A stretch of 64,000 nucleotides of DNA from Sinomonas atrocyanea (GCF_030811715.1 NZ_JAUSRH010000007.1:62001-126000), one strand, 5' to 3'; numbered from the stretch's first letter, positions 24,602 to 34,690 are shown. Translations and numbers: made by a program. Notes: generated by a model from the sequence alone, not told the origin.

Positions 24602-24649
24602 GTGAGGCAGCTCACGAAAAGATCCTATAGGAAATATGCTTGCTGTCAA
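24602..24649 (-). promoter_or_regulatory. Promoter, TCCTATAGGA operator (site 3) and GTGA-N6-TCAC site of the left-going operon
   Basis: On the minus strand TTGACA (24649-24644), 16 nt, TAGGAT (24627-24622). The 13-mer ATCCTATAGGAAA (24622-24634 on the plus strand) covers the -10. GTGA-GGCAGC-TCAC (24602-24615) lies at the expected transcription start, a position that suits repression more than activation. Confidence 0.8.
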
Positions 24650-24664
24650 CGGCCCGATCGATCG

Positions 24665-24908
24665 GCATGAGGAGTCACGTACGCACCCTCGAGGAGTCAC
24701 CTACGCACGCCTGAGAAGTCACCCACGCACGCTCGAGGAGTCAGGGACCCCGCAACACGGCGGACGTGACCCCTCAACACGGCGGACATGACCCCTCAAC
24801 ACGGCGGACATGACCCCTCAACACGGCGGACATGACCCCTCAACGGGCGGAGGTGACCCCTCAACCTGACGGAGGTGACCCCGCAACGGGACGAAGGTGA
24901 CTCCTCAA
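24665..24908. repeat. 22-bp-period repeat array that inverts in the middle (4 + 7 units)
   Basis: This fills most of the gene-free stretch 24650-24946. Four units of the GAGGAGTCAC type have GAGTC-equivalents at 24672, 24694, 24716 and 24738 (22-bp steps). Seven reversed units of the TGACCCCTCAAC type have GAC at 24768, 24790, 24812, 24834, 24855, 24877 and 24899. Four central units carry CTCAACACGGCGGACATGAC almost unchanged. The same architecture is seen at 42166-42352. Confidence 0.9.
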
Positions 24909-24946
24909 GGCGGGCGAGGCGGGGTGGCGCGCGGGGACGCGTGGCG

Positions 24947-26047
24947 TCAGGGGATGTCCCACCCGCCGTCGCGCTGCTGCGTCGCCTCGACGGCGGCGTG
25001 CACGACGCCGGCCAGCCCCTCCCCGTCGGACGCGGTCTCGCGCTGGGCGCGCTCCCCCGAACCGCGGGCGAGCACGCCGCGCACGGCCCTCTCGGCCCCG
25101 GCGAGCTCGCCGGTTTCGCGGAGCACCGGCCCCACGTGCTCGAGCAGGGCGCCGAGCGCGTCCTCGGCGGGGACGGGCCGACCCGAACGCGGGTCCACGA
25201 GGTCGCCGTTGAGCCCGGAGCGGCTGGCCCGCCACGCGGCCAGGCGCAGCACGGCGCCCGGGGTCCCGAGCGGCGCGCGGCCCTCGGCGGCCTCGCGCGC
25301 CGCGGTCTCCACGAGGCCGCGGACGAGGACCGCGACGAGGGCCGAGTCGGCGGCGTTGAGGCACACGTCGGAGGCGCGCACCTCCACCGTCGGGTGCCGG
25401 CGCGAGAGGCGGGCGTCGAAGTACACCATGCCCGCGTCGAGGATGCTGCCCGTGCCCACCATGGACCCGACGAGCCGGTTGTACACCTCGGCCGAGCCGA
25501 ACGGCTCCTGCGGACCGGAGGTGGGCCACCGGTTCCACACCTGGGTGCGGAAGCTCGCGTAGCCCGTGTTCGCCCCGTGCCAGAACGGCGAGTTCGCGCT
25601 CAGCGCCGCGAGCAGGGGCAGCCACTCGCGGATCCGGTCGAGCACCCCCACGCCCTCTTCGGCGGAGGAGATGGACACGTGCACGTGCAGCCCGCAGGTG
25701 AGCTGCTCGAGCGCGGTCAGGCGGTACTCCTCGGCCATGGCCGCGAACCGGTCCCCCTCGCTGAGGTGGGTCGCGGAGCTCAGCGGCGAGGTCCCGAGGG
25801 CAGCGATGCGGGCGCCGACCTGCCGCGCCGCCCGGTCCAAGGCACGCCGGCCGTGGTAGAGCTGGCCGAGCAGCTCCTCGTGCGTCAGGCAGGGCTCCGT
25901 CTGGACCTCCACCTGCTCGAGCTTGAACTCGCGCTCCACATCCCGCGGACGGCCCATGACCGCCAGCACCCGGTCCACGAGCGGCTGGGGCGCACCCGTC
26001 TCGGGGTCCACGATCAGCAGCTCTTCCTCCGCCCCAAAGCTCCGCAT
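24947..26047 (-). CDS. Carboxylate-amine ligase of the GCS2/YbdK family
   Basis: ATP-dependent ligase related to glutamate-cysteine ligase, 366 aa. RSFGAEEELLIVDPETG is the family opening; FKLEQVEVQTEPCLTHEEL, LTCGLHVHVSI and NSPFWHGANTGYASFRTQVWNRWP carry metal and ATP ligands. ATG 26047 is chosen over 26056 because CAGAAT lies 7 nt upstream on the minus strand (leaderless layout) and relatives begin MRxFGxEEE. YbdK proteins have weak glutamate-cysteine ligase activity; the true product is not known, and actinobacteria use mycothiol rather than glutathione. Monocistronic; its 3' end abuts the inverted repeat array. Confidence 0.88.
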   Translation of the reverse strand: MRSFGAEEELLIVDPETGAPQPLVDRVLAVMGRPRDVEREFKLEQVEVQTEPCLTHEELLGQLYHGRRALDRAARQVGARIAALGTSPLSSATHLSEGDRFAAMAEEYRLTALEQLTCGLHVHVSISSAEEGVGVLDRIREWLPLLAALSANSPFWHGANTGYASFRTQVWNRWPTSGPQEPFGSAEVYNRLVGSMVGTGSILDAGMVYFDARLSRRHPTVEVRASDVCLNAADSALVAVLVRGLVETAAREAAEGRAPLGTPGAVLRLAAWRASRSGLNGDLVDPRSGRPVPAEDALGALLEHVGPVLRETGELAGAERAVRGVLARGSGERAQRETASDGEGLAGVVHAAVEATQQRDGGWDIP

Positions 26048-26136
26048 ACCGGCCATTCTGCCAACCCGCGCCGCCCGGGGGACATCCCCCGCGCCGCGCG
26101 CGGCGTCAGAGCAGGGCCCGGCCCTACGCTGGGTGC

Positions 26137-26790
26137 ATGGATGCCCGCACCTGGTCCCTCGTGTTCGACCTCCTCGGGGTGTTCTTCTTCGCTGTGTCGG
26201 GCTGCCTCCTGGCCGTGCAGAAGAACTTCGACATCGTGGGCTCGCTCCTGCTCGGCTCCCTCACCGGGCTCGGCGGCGGCGTGATCCGCGACCTCGTGCT
26301 GGGCCGCTTCCCGAACTCGTTCGCCGAGCCCGTCTACCTCGCCCCGCCCGTGCTGGCGGCCGCGGTGGTCTACTTCCTCATGCCCGCGGTGCAGAAGGCG
26401 CGCCGGACGCTCCTGACCTTCGACGCCGCGGGGCTGGCGCTGTTCTGCATCACGGGCACGGTGACGGCCCTGAGCTACCGGGTGAACCCGGTCTCCGCGG
26501 CGCTGCTCGGGACGGTGACCGCGATCGGCGGGGGCCTGATGCGGGACACTGTGGCCAATGTGCGGCCCGGGCTCTTCGACCGCCACGACCTCTACGCCAT
26601 CCCGGCCATGGTGGGCGCCGGCGCGGTCGCCGCCCTGTGGGCGCTCGGGCTGTACTCGACGGCCGCCGGAGTCATCGTGGCGGTGGTCGTCTTCGCCTTC
26701 CGGATCCTCGCCCTGCGCCTGCGGTGGCGGGTCCCGCTCGCGGCCTCCAGCCGGCACCGCAGCGGCGGCGAGGCGTCCGTGCGCGAGTGA
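26137..26790 (+). CDS. TRIC-type (UPF0126/YicG family) membrane channel protein
   Basis: 217-aa membrane protein with seven hydrophobic helices. The two inverted halves each contain the family motif: GLGGGVIRDLVLGRFP near residue 46 and AIGGGLMRDTVANVRP near residue 133. VFDLLGVFFFAVSGCLLAVQKNFDIVG is the first helix pair. Prokaryotic TRIC proteins are trimeric channels for monovalent cations. TACGCT lies 6 nt before the ATG and there is no ribosome site, so a leaderless mRNA is likely. Divergent from the GCS2-type ligase. Confidence 0.92.
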   Translation: MDARTWSLVFDLLGVFFFAVSGCLLAVQKNFDIVGSLLLGSLTGLGGGVIRDLVLGRFPNSFAEPVYLAPPVLAAAVVYFLMPAVQKARRTLLTFDAAGLALFCITGTVTALSYRVNPVSAALLGTVTAIGGGLMRDTVANVRPGLFDRHDLYAIPAMVGAGAVAALWALGLYSTAAGVIVAVVVFAFRILALRLRWRVPLAASSRHRSGGEASVRE

Positions 26791-26836
26791 GCGCGGGGCT
26801 TGACGCGCTCCCCACCCGAGGGAGTTGGCTAGGACC

Positions 26837-27835
26837 ATGACGCAGACACGAACCCTCGGCACCGCCTCCCCGCTCACCGTCTCCTCCCTCGGCCTCGGCT
26901 GCATGGGCATGTCCGAGTTCTACGGCACCCCCGACGAGGCCGCGGGCCTCGCGACCATCCACCGGGCGCTCGAACTCGGCATCACGTTCCTGGACACCGC
27001 GGACATGTACGGGCCGTTCACGAACGAGCTGCTCGTGGGGCGGGCGATCGCGGGCCGCCGCGACGAGGTCCAGCTGGCCACGAAGTTCGGCAACGTCCGC
27101 GGACCGAACGGCGAGCGCCTGGGCATCAGCGGCACCCCCGAGTACGTCCACCAGGCCTGCGACGCGTCCCTGCAGCGCCTCGGCGTGGACCACATCGACC
27201 TCTACTACCAGCACCGCGTGGACCCCAAGGTGCCCATCGAGGACACCGTGGGCGCGATGGCCGAGCTCGTCCAGGCCGGGAAGGTCCGGCACCTCGGGCT
27301 CTCCGAGGCCTCCGCGGCGACGATCCGGCGCGCGCACGCCGTCCACCCGATCACCGCCCTCGAGACCGAGTACTCGCTGTTCACCCGCGACCTCGAGGAC
27401 GAGATCCTGCCCACCATCCGGGAGCTGGGGATCGGCCTCGTGCCGTACTCGCCGCTGGGCCGGGGCATCCTGACCGGCCAGATCACCGCCGAGTCCCTCG
27501 CGAAGGAGGGCGATGCCCGCAGCAGCCGCTACTTCCCGCGCTTCCAGGGCGAGGCGCTCGAGGCGAACCTCAGGCTCGTGGACAAGGTCAAGGAGATCGC
27601 CGCGGCGAAGGGGGTCACGGCGGGGCAGATCGCCCTGGCCTGGGTCCTCGCCCAGGGCGAGGACGTGGTCCCGATCCCCGGCACCAAGCGCGTGAAGTAC
27701 CTCGAGGAGAACGCCGCGGCCAGGGACGTGGAGCTGAGCCGGGACGAGCTCGAGGCACTCGAGCGCGCGGTGCCGCGGGACGCCGTCGTCGGCTCCCGCT
27801 ACGGCGACATGAGCAGCATCGACACCACCCGCTGA
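26837..27835 (+). CDS. Aldo/keto reductase
   Basis: NADPH-dependent carbonyl reductase with a TIM barrel, 332 aa. [31 protein letters not shown] (catalytic Asp and Tyr), [15 protein letters not shown] (Lys), [18 protein letters not shown] (His), [13 protein letters not shown] and [13 protein letters not shown] form the usual tetrad and loops; [20 protein letters not shown] binds the cofactor phosphate. It belongs to the AKR13-like group. ATG 26837 has AGGA only 2 nt upstream and GAGGGAG farther up. Closed by a hairpin at 27848. Physiological substrate unknown. Confidence 0.92.
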   Translation: MTQTRTLGTASPLTVSSLGLGCMGMSEFYGTPDEAAGLATIHRALELGITFLDTADMYGPFTNELLVGRAIAGRRDEVQLATKFGNVRGPNGERLGISGTPEYVHQACDASLQRLGVDHIDLYYQHRVDPKVPIEDTVGAMAELVQAGKVRHLGLSEASAATIRRAHAVHPITALETEYSLFTRDLEDEILPTIRELGIGLVPYSPLGRGILTGQITAESLAKEGDARSSRYFPRFQGEALEANLRLVDKVKEIAAAKGVTAGQIALAWVLAQGEDVVPIPGTKRVKYLEENAAARDVELSRDELEALERAVPRDAVVGSRYGDMSSIDTTR

Positions 27836-27847
27836 CCGGCGCACGAC

Positions 27848-27880
27848 GGCGGCCCCGCACCTTCTCGGTGCGGGGCCGCC
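27848..27880. terminator. Hairpin terminator (near-identical copy at 45434)
   Basis: GGCGGCCCCGCACC (27848-27861), loop TTCTC, GGTGCGGGGCCGCC (27867-27880): a perfect 14-bp stem between two converging genes. The same stem with GCACGAC in front recurs at 45434-45466, differing in one loop base. Confidence 0.9.
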
Positions 27881-27897
27881 GCTGGTTCGGGCTGGCG

Positions 27898-29010
27898 TCA
27901 GCCGTTGTCCCCCGCCGGGGTCGAGGAGGCGGTGTAGCCCTCGAGCTTGAGGGCCGCCTGGGCGTACTTCTGGGTGAAGGTGTCCGAGACCTTGATCTTG
28001 GACGTGTCCACGCCGATCGTCTTCTCCTCCTCGAAGATCGTCTTCGGGCCGCCCTCGGGCATGATCCCGTCCGGCAGGAACTGCGCCTTGTCCTGGTCGA
28101 GCGCCTTCACGTACTGGTCCTTGGTGATGGTGGCGTTCTGGACGTAGGACTGCGGCAGCTTGTCCGCGATGTCCGCCGCGGAGTGGGTGCTGATCCAATG
28201 CATCGTGTCCACGAGCGCGTCGACGACCTTCTGGGCGGCGTCCTCGTGGGACTTCACCCAGTCCGCCTGGGCCAGGAGCCCGGCCGAGGGGAGCGTGCCG
28301 CCCAGCGCGGCCTTCGCGCCGTCCGCCGTGGCCAGGTCGATTGCCGGGACCGCGAGGTTTTTGGCCTCCAGCGCCCCGACGGTGGGCTGCGTGGTCATGA
28401 CGCAGTCGGCCGAGCCGCGCTGGATCGCCGCGATCGCGGTGGCACCGGCGCCCACGGCGATGGTGTGGTAGTCGTTCTTCGAAATGCCGGCCTTGGACGC
28501 GATGAACTGGGTGAGCTCGTCGGTGCCGGAGCCGAGGTCCGTCACGCCGACGGTCTTGCCCTTGAGGTCCGCGCCGGTGTGGACGTTGGCCTTGGGGCTG
28601 CACATGATGCGCTCGCCCGGCGCTCCGGAGAGCTGGACGAGGTTGATGACGTTCTTGCCCTTGGACTGGAAGTCGACGGTGTGGATGTACCAGGCGCCGG
28701 CCATGTCGACCTGGCCCGAGGCCATCGCGTCCTCGGCGCCGACGCCGCCCTGCTGCTCCGTGGAGAGCTCCACCTTGACCCCGTACTTCTGGTAGTACCC
28801 CAGCTGCTGGGCGAGCTGGTACGGGAGGTAGATCTGCTTGTCGATGCCGCCGACCATGAGCTTGACCGTGGGCATGTTCGCGCTGTCCGCGCTGGAGCCG
28901 CCGCCGGCGGTGCTCCCGCTCGAGGCGGTGCTGCCCCCGCCGCAGGCGGACAGGCTGAGCGCCACGGCTCCGGCGGCGGCTGCGGCGTAGATGCTGCGCT
29001 TCATCTTCAT
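27898..29010 (-). CDS. ABC transporter substrate-binding lipoprotein (SsuA/TauA/NitT-like)
   Basis: Extracytoplasmic binding protein, 370 aa, anchored by a lipid: KRSIYAAAAAGAVALSLSACGGGS has a lipobox with Cys near residue 21. A Ser/Gly-rich linker is followed by a periplasmic-binding-protein-2 fold, VKLMVGGIDKQIYLPYQLAQQLGYYQKYGVKVEL, then AMASGQVDMAGAWY and KGKTVGVTDLGSGTDELTQFIA. The family takes up sulfonates, nitrate, taurine or thiamine precursors; no residue here settles which. I prefer ATG 29010 to 29022 because AGAGG directly abuts the latter. First gene region downstream of a shared promoter? No: it is the last gene of the importer operon, after ATPase and permease. Confidence 0.87.
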   Translation of the reverse strand: MKMKRSIYAAAAAGAVALSLSACGGGSTASSGSTAGGGSSADSANMPTVKLMVGGIDKQIYLPYQLAQQLGYYQKYGVKVELSTEQQGGVGAEDAMASGQVDMAGAWYIHTVDFQSKGKNVINLVQLSGAPGERIMCSPKANVHTGADLKGKTVGVTDLGSGTDELTQFIASKAGISKNDYHTIAVGAGATAIAAIQRGSADCVMTTQPTVGALEAKNLAVPAIDLATADGAKAALGGTLPSAGLLAQADWVKSHEDAAQKVVDALVDTMHWISTHSAADIADKLPQSYVQNATITKDQYVKALDQDKAQFLPDGIMPEGGPKTIFEEEKTIGVDTSKIKVSDTFTQKYAQAALKLEGYTASSTPAGDNG

Positions 29011-29071
29011 TGTTGTACGCATCCTCTGTGTTATTCCTGATGGAATTTCCGGGTGAAAAAGGGAAGAAATA

Positions 29072-29952
29072 CTAGATGGCCTGCGCCTCGGAGCGGTTCG
29101 GCGGCCGCCATTTGAGGAGGGACTTCTCCAGGAGGCTGATCAGGAATTCCGCACCGAGGGTGATGACGGCGATGATGACCATGCAGGCGAAGACCGTATT
29201 CGGGTCGAAAGTTCCCTGGGCCTGGCTGATGATCAGCCCGACGCCCTGCTGGGCCCCGAGCACCTCGGCGACGAGCGCGCCGATGATCGCGAAGCCGAAG
29301 GCCGTGTGGAGGCTCGCGATGATCCACGTCATGGCGGACGGGATGGTCACGTGGAGGGCCACCTGCAACGGCGAGGCGCCGAGGACCCGCACGTTGGCGA
29401 TGAGGTTCTGGTCGACCTCGCGGACGCCCTGGAACGCGTTGAAGAACACCACGAAGAACACGAGCACCGCCGCGAGGAGGATCTTCGGGAAGACGCCGAG
29501 GCCGAACGCCACGATGAAGATCGAGCCGAGCACGATCCTGGGGATCGAGTTCACGATCCGGATGTAGGGGCCGATGACGGCGGAGAGGTACTTGTTCGAG
29601 CCCAGCAGGATGCCGAGGACCACTCCGACCAGGGTGCCGAGCAGGAACCCGAGGAAGGCCTCCTGGACCGTGACCCACAGGTTCTCCCAGATGGTGCCGA
29701 AGGCGGTGCCCTCGGTGAACAGCTTCACGAGGCTGTTCCAGATCTCCGACGGCTGGCCGAAGAAGAACTTGTCGACCCAGCCCTCCTCGGTGAACCACTG
29801 CCAGCCGCCGACCACGGCCACGGCGAGGGCGATCCGGCCCGTCCAGATGAGCGTCCTGCGGCGGCGGAAGGACTTCCGTGCGGCCGCCTGGAGCTCGGCT
29901 CCCTGGTCCTTGCGCGCCTCGGGGGCGCGCACCTTCTCCTGTGCCATGGCCG

Positions 29953-29956
<4 letters not shown>
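29072..29956 (-). CDS. ABC transporter permease (SsuC/TauC-like)
   Basis: 294-aa inner-membrane subunit with about six helices. A basic N-terminus (SFRRRRTLIWTGRIALAVAVVGGWQWF) leads into the first helix. NLWVTVQEAFLGFLLGTLVGVVLGILLG and VRVLGASPLQVALHVTIPSAMTWIIASLHTAFGFAIIGALVAE hold the BPD-transport signature with the EAA-type loop contacting the ATPase. The start overlaps the ATPase stop (ATGA), so the two are coupled. Operon order is ATPase, permease, binding protein. Confidence 0.92.
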
Positions 29957-30828
<872 letters not shown>

Positions 30829-30884
30829 GCCTGCTCCGAATTTGCAGGGACGCCTTTGTCTGGTGGATCCTTAATCCATGCCCC

Positions 30885-30898
30885 GTGAAATGGATCAC
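30885..30898. promoter_or_regulatory. GTGA-N6-TCAC site between the importer and the two-component system
   Basis: GTGA-AATGGA-TCAC, followed by AT, sits 57 bp from the ATPase start (30828) and 122 bp from the sensor kinase start (31021). The 192-bp intergenic region holds no other gene that I can see. Confidence 0.5.
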
Positions 30899-31020
30899 AT
30901 CGGCTGCTCCGAGAGTAGAAAAGCGCCGCGTCCCACAGCCAGCCTTGCGCGTCTTGCGAGGGTTATCAGCGTTAATTCAGGTTTCGAGCCTTCTGCTCAT
31001 TCGGAGCAGGGCGTCCTGCG

Positions 31021-32634
31021 GTGAAGCGTGCCCGGGACTGGTGGGGTGCCCGTCCGCTGGCCTCGCAGATCCTCGTGTGGACTTTGGGCCTGCTCGTCGT
31101 CACGGCGGCGCTCGGGGCCCTGGTGGCCGGGCAGATCGTCGGCCAGATCCTCGACGACCAGTTCCGGCTCCGGGCGCTCGGCGTCGCCGAGTCCGTGGCC
31201 CAGATGCCCGAGGTCGCCGCAGACCTGGCCGCTGGCGATCCGGACCACCAGATCCAGGCCCTCGCCGAACAGGTGAGGACCCGGGCCAAGACCGACTACG
31301 TGGTGGTCTCCGACCGGAACGGCATCCGGTTCTCGCACCCCACGCCCTCGCTCATCGGCAAGCAGCTCGAAGAGCCCGTCGCGGTGCTCGACGGCCAGAC
31401 GCATGTGGGGACCGACCACGGGAGCCTCGGCGACTCGGCGAACGCCAAGGCCCCCGTCCTCGACGGGTCCGGGAAGGTCATCGGCCAGGTGTCCGTCGGC
31501 ATCCTGGAGACAGCGGTGACCACCGAGTTCGGCCAGGACGCCGACACGATCGCCGCCTACTGGGCGCTCATCCTGGTCCTCGGCGGCGCGGGTTCGTTCC
31601 TGCTCGCGCGGACCATCAAGCGGGCCACCTTCGGCCTCGAGCCGGCGGAGATCGCCTCGCTCCTGCAGGACCGCGAGGCGCTCCTGCACGGCATCCGCGA
31701 GGGCATGGTGGGCCTCGACGACGCCGGCCGGGTCACCGTGATCAACAACGAGGCACGCCGGCTCCTGCACCTCGGGGACACAGCCCTGGGCCGGCCCATC
31801 GAGGAGCTCACCCCGCCCGGCCGCCTCCGCGACGTCCTCACCGGCGATGCCCCGGGCACCGACCAGACGGTCATCACCGACGACGCCCTCCTCGTGGCCA
31901 ACCGGATGCCCGTGAGCGTGGGCGGCCGCAGCGTGGGCGCTGTCGTGACGCTGCGCGACCGCACGGAGGTCGAGGCACTCGTCCGCGACCTGCGCTCGCT
32001 CGAGGGGCTCATGGAGGCCCTCCGCGCCCAGGAGCACGAGTACGCCAACCGCCTGCACACCGTGGGGGGCCTCCTGGACCTCGGCGAGCCCGAGCAGGCC
32101 CGCACGTTCATCTCCGGCATTGCGGACTCGTCCCGGTCCCTCGGCGAGGGCCTGCGGGCGCGGATCGAGCCGCCCGAGCTCGCGGCGCTCATCCTCGCCA
32201 AGATCACCATCGCCGCCGAGCAGGACGTGCATCTGGCCGTCTCCGAGGACTCTCGCCTGCGCGAGCCCGGCCTCGGCACGCAGGACCTCCTCACGATCGT
32301 GGGGAACCTCCTCGACAACGCGGTCGACGCCGTCTCCGGCCTCCCGGGGCCGCGGGAGGTCACGCTCACGCTCGACGACTCGTCCGGGGTGTTCGTCTCG
32401 GTGACCGACAGCGGCCCGGGGGTGCCCGCGGAGGCGGTGGACGACGTCGTGCGCGACGGCTACACGACCAAGCCGGGGAAGGCGGGGAAGCCCGACCTGC
32501 GGCGCGGGATCGGGCTCGCGCTCGTGACGCGGATCGTGCGGCGCGCGGGTGGCACGATGGACGTGTTCGCCGGACCCGGCGGGCGGTTCGAGGTGTGGAT
32601 TCCGAGGGGCGAGGACGGGGAGGCGCGGCCGTGA
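31021..32634 (+). CDS. CitA/DcuS-type sensor histidine kinase
   Basis: 537-aa membrane sensor. Two helices (about residues 15-40, LVWTLGLLVVTAALGALVAGQIV, and 180-205, WALILVLGGAGSFLLARTI) flank an extracytoplasmic PAS fold with TDYVVVSDRNGIRFSHPTPSLIGKQ, the ligand motif of citrate/fumarate sensors. A cytoplasmic PAS follows (DREALLHGIREGMVGLDDAG). RAQEHEYANRLHTVGGLLDLGE is the H-box of the CitA group, NLLDNAVDAV the N-box, SVTDSGPGVPAE and GIGLALVTRIVRRAGG the ATP-binding G-boxes. GTG start overlaps none; stop overlaps the response regulator (GTGA). Divergent from the ABC importer, hence a carboxylate-like signal is likely. Confidence 0.93.
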   Translation: MKRARDWWGARPLASQILVWTLGLLVVTAALGALVAGQIVGQILDDQFRLRALGVAESVAQMPEVAADLAAGDPDHQIQALAEQVRTRAKTDYVVVSDRNGIRFSHPTPSLIGKQLEEPVAVLDGQTHVGTDHGSLGDSANAKAPVLDGSGKVIGQVSVGILETAVTTEFGQDADTIAAYWALILVLGGAGSFLLARTIKRATFGLEPAEIASLLQDREALLHGIREGMVGLDDAGRVTVINNEARRLLHLGDTALGRPIEELTPPGRLRDVLTGDAPGTDQTVITDDALLVANRMPVSVGGRSVGAVVTLRDRTEVEALVRDLRSLEGLMEALRAQEHEYANRLHTVGGLLDLGEPEQARTFISGIADSSRSLGEGLRARIEPPELAALILAKITIAAEQDVHLAVSEDSRLREPGLGTQDLLTIVGNLLDNAVDAVSGLPGPREVTLTLDDSSGVFVSVTDSGPGVPAEAVDDVVRDGYTTKPGKAGKPDLRRGIGLALVTRIVRRAGGTMDVFAGPGGRFEVWIPRGEDGEARP

Positions 32635-33329
32635 TCAGGGTGCTCGTGGTCGACGACGACTTCCGGGTGGCGCGGCTGCACGCCGCCCAGGTGGCCCGCG
32701 TGCCCGGGTACGAGTGCGTGGGCGAGGCGCACACCGCCGCAGAGGCGCGCGCGGCGATCGTCCGCGACCGCCCTGACCTCGTGCTGCTCGACGTGTACCT
32801 GCCCGACGAGGACGGCATCGCCCTGCTGAGCTCCCTGCGCGAGGCGGGGCACGACGTGGACGTCATCATCATCACCGCCGCGCGGGACATCGCGACCGTG
32901 CGCGCCGCGATGCGCGGCGGGGCGGTGCACTACCTCGTGAAGCCGTTCGGGTTCGAGCAGCTCGCGGGCCAGCTCGGGGCGTACCGGCGGTGGCGCGCCG
33001 ACGCGGAGTCCCGCAGCAGGACCGGCATCACGGGCCAGAACGACGTCGACGCGCTCTTCGCGTCCCAGCGCGCCGCCGCGGCGGCCGGGACAGGAGCCGG
33101 CCCGGGGTCCGCGCGGCGCCTGCCGCCGACCATGCAGAAGGTGTTCGACGCCGTCCTCGCCGCCGACCGCCCGCTCGGCGCCCAGGATGTCTCCGACCTC
33201 ATCGGGATCTCGCGCCCCACCGCCCAGCGCTACCTGAGCGAGCTCGAGCGGAAGGGCCGGCTCACGCTGCACCTCGAGTACGGGGCGACCGGCCGGCCGG
33301 TCAACACGTACGTCGCCGGCGCCGGCTGA
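32631..33329 (+). CDS. CitB/DctR-type response regulator
   Basis: 232-aa partner of the kinase just upstream; its GTG overlaps the kinase stop. Receiver domain residues 1-120: VLVVDDDFRVARLHAA (acidic pocket), LVLLDVYLPDEDGI (phospho-Asp), IIITAARD (Thr switch) and YLVKPFGFEQL (Lys). A linker of about 45 residues leads to an HTH: VFDAVLAADRPLGAQDVSDLIGISRPTAQRYLSELERKGRLTLHLEYGATGRPVNTY, characteristic of the CitB family. Probable targets are the divergent importer operon and its own operon. Confidence 0.93.
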   Translation: MIRVLVVDDDFRVARLHAAQVARVPGYECVGEAHTAAEARAAIVRDRPDLVLLDVYLPDEDGIALLSSLREAGHDVDVIIITAARDIATVRAAMRGGAVHYLVKPFGFEQLAGQLGAYRRWRADAESRSRTGITGQNDVDALFASQRAAAAAGTGAGPGSARRLPPTMQKVFDAVLAADRPLGAQDVSDLIGISRPTAQRYLSELERKGRLTLHLEYGATGRPVNTYVAGAG

Positions 33330-33335
33330 CGGGGA

Positions 33336-34580
33336 TCAGCCGGCCTCATCGACGTTGCGCCGCCGGCCGGCGAGGTAGCCGAACACCGAGGCCCCGACGC
33401 CGATGGCCAGGAACGCCCAGCCGGCGAGGGAGAAGCTGCCCGTGGACTGGTGGATCTGGGCCACGAGGAGCGTGCCGAGGGACCCGACCCCGTAGCCGAT
33501 GCCCTGCATCATGCCCGAGAGGTTCACGGCGGTGTGGCCGTGCCGAGTGCGGAGCATGATCATGGTCAGGGCGGCCGCGGTGAGGGCCCCCTGACCGAGG
33601 CCCAGGAGCGCGATCCAGACCCAGATGAGCTGGAGCGGCCCGAGGACGCTGAGGGCGAACCCGACGGAGGTCATCACGGCCAGCGTGACGTTGAGGGCGC
33701 GCTGGTCCCACAGCCGCGCGGCGAGGCTCGGCGCGAAGAGGGAGCCGAGCATCTGCAGCACGATCGAGGCCGAGACCATGAGCCCGGCCGTGGCGCCGTC
33801 GATCCCGCGCTCGCGCAGGATCGGGGACAGCCAGGCGAACACGCTGAAGGACGTCATGGCCTGGAAGAGCATGTACAGGGTCACGTGCCACGCGGTGGGC
33901 GAGCGCCACACCCCCGGCCCGCCGGCGGCCACGTGCCCGGCCGGGACGCGCCGGTGGCGGGCGCGCACGGCCACGGGCACGAAGAGCACGGCGACGGCCA
34001 GGGCCGGGAACGCCCAGAAGAGCAGGGCAGAGCTCCAGGACCCCGTGGCCTCGAACACCGGGTAGGTGAACCCGGCGCCCAGCGCGGCGGAGGCGACGAT
34101 CGCCGCGGTGTAGAGGCCGCCCATGAGCCCTAGCCGGTGGGGGAAGTCCTGCTTGACCTCGCTCGGCAGGATCACGTTGCACAGCGCGATCGCGGCCCCG
34201 CACAGCGCGGTGCCGAGGATAAGCCCCGGGAGGTGCCCGGCCGGACCCCACTCGGAGGGCCGGACCAGGAGCCCCGCGGTGAGCACGGCCATGGCCCCGA
34301 GGAGCACGCGCTTCGAGCCGAACCTGCGGGAGAGCACCGGGGCCAGAGGGGCGAAGACGCCCAGCAGGGTCACGGGCGCGGTGGTGAGCAGGGAGACGCC
34401 CCACTCGGGCACCGAGCCGCTGGCCCGGATCTCCGTGAGCACGGCCCCGAAGCTGGAGAACGCGGTGCGCAGGTTGAGGCCGATGAGCACGAGGCACAGC
34501 CCCAGGAAGGCGAGGCGGGCCCGGCTGGGCGGTGCGGCACGGTGGGGGCGTGCCTCGGGTGCGTCGGTCGCTCGTGCCAT
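33336..34580 (-). CDS. CynX/NimT-family MFS transporter
   Basis: 414-aa membrane protein with about 12 helices. LAFLGLCLVLIGLNLRTAFSSFGAVLTEI is the characteristic first helix (GLNLR...S..P/G), and SGMMQGIGYGVGSLGTLLVAQI the tenth. CynX-like carriers move small anions such as cyanate, nitroimidazoles or unknown drugs. TACGCT lies 7 nt ahead of the ATG on the minus strand, a leaderless layout. It converges on the response regulator gene with only 6 bp between stops, so antisense overlap of transcripts is likely. Confidence 0.88.
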   Translation of the reverse strand: MARATDAPEARPHRAAPPSRARLAFLGLCLVLIGLNLRTAFSSFGAVLTEIRASGSVPEWGVSLLTTAPVTLLGVFAPLAPVLSRRFGSKRVLLGAMAVLTAGLLVRPSEWGPAGHLPGLILGTALCGAAIALCNVILPSEVKQDFPHRLGLMGGLYTAAIVASAALGAGFTYPVFEATGSWSSALLFWAFPALAVAVLFVPVAVRARHRRVPAGHVAAGGPGVWRSPTAWHVTLYMLFQAMTSFSVFAWLSPILRERGIDGATAGLMVSASIVLQMLGSLFAPSLAARLWDQRALNVTLAVMTSVGFALSVLGPLQLIWVWIALLGLGQGALTAAALTMIMLRTRHGHTAVNLSGMMQGIGYGVGSLGTLLVAQIHQSTGSFSLAGWAFLAIGVGASVFGYLAGRRRNVDEAG

Positions 34581-34690
34581 GGGTCAGAGCGTAGCGGTCG
34601 GACCACAGCGGTTTCGACTCAGCCCGTCCTGCGAGACGCCGGCCAGCCGGACACCCCCGCGGCCGCCGCGCTGGCGCTTACGCTGGGTCC

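Noticed and set aside
24665-24908. CRISPR array
   Set aside because: Units repeat every 22 bp with no unique spacers of constant length, the orientation flips halfway, and no cas genes are present.
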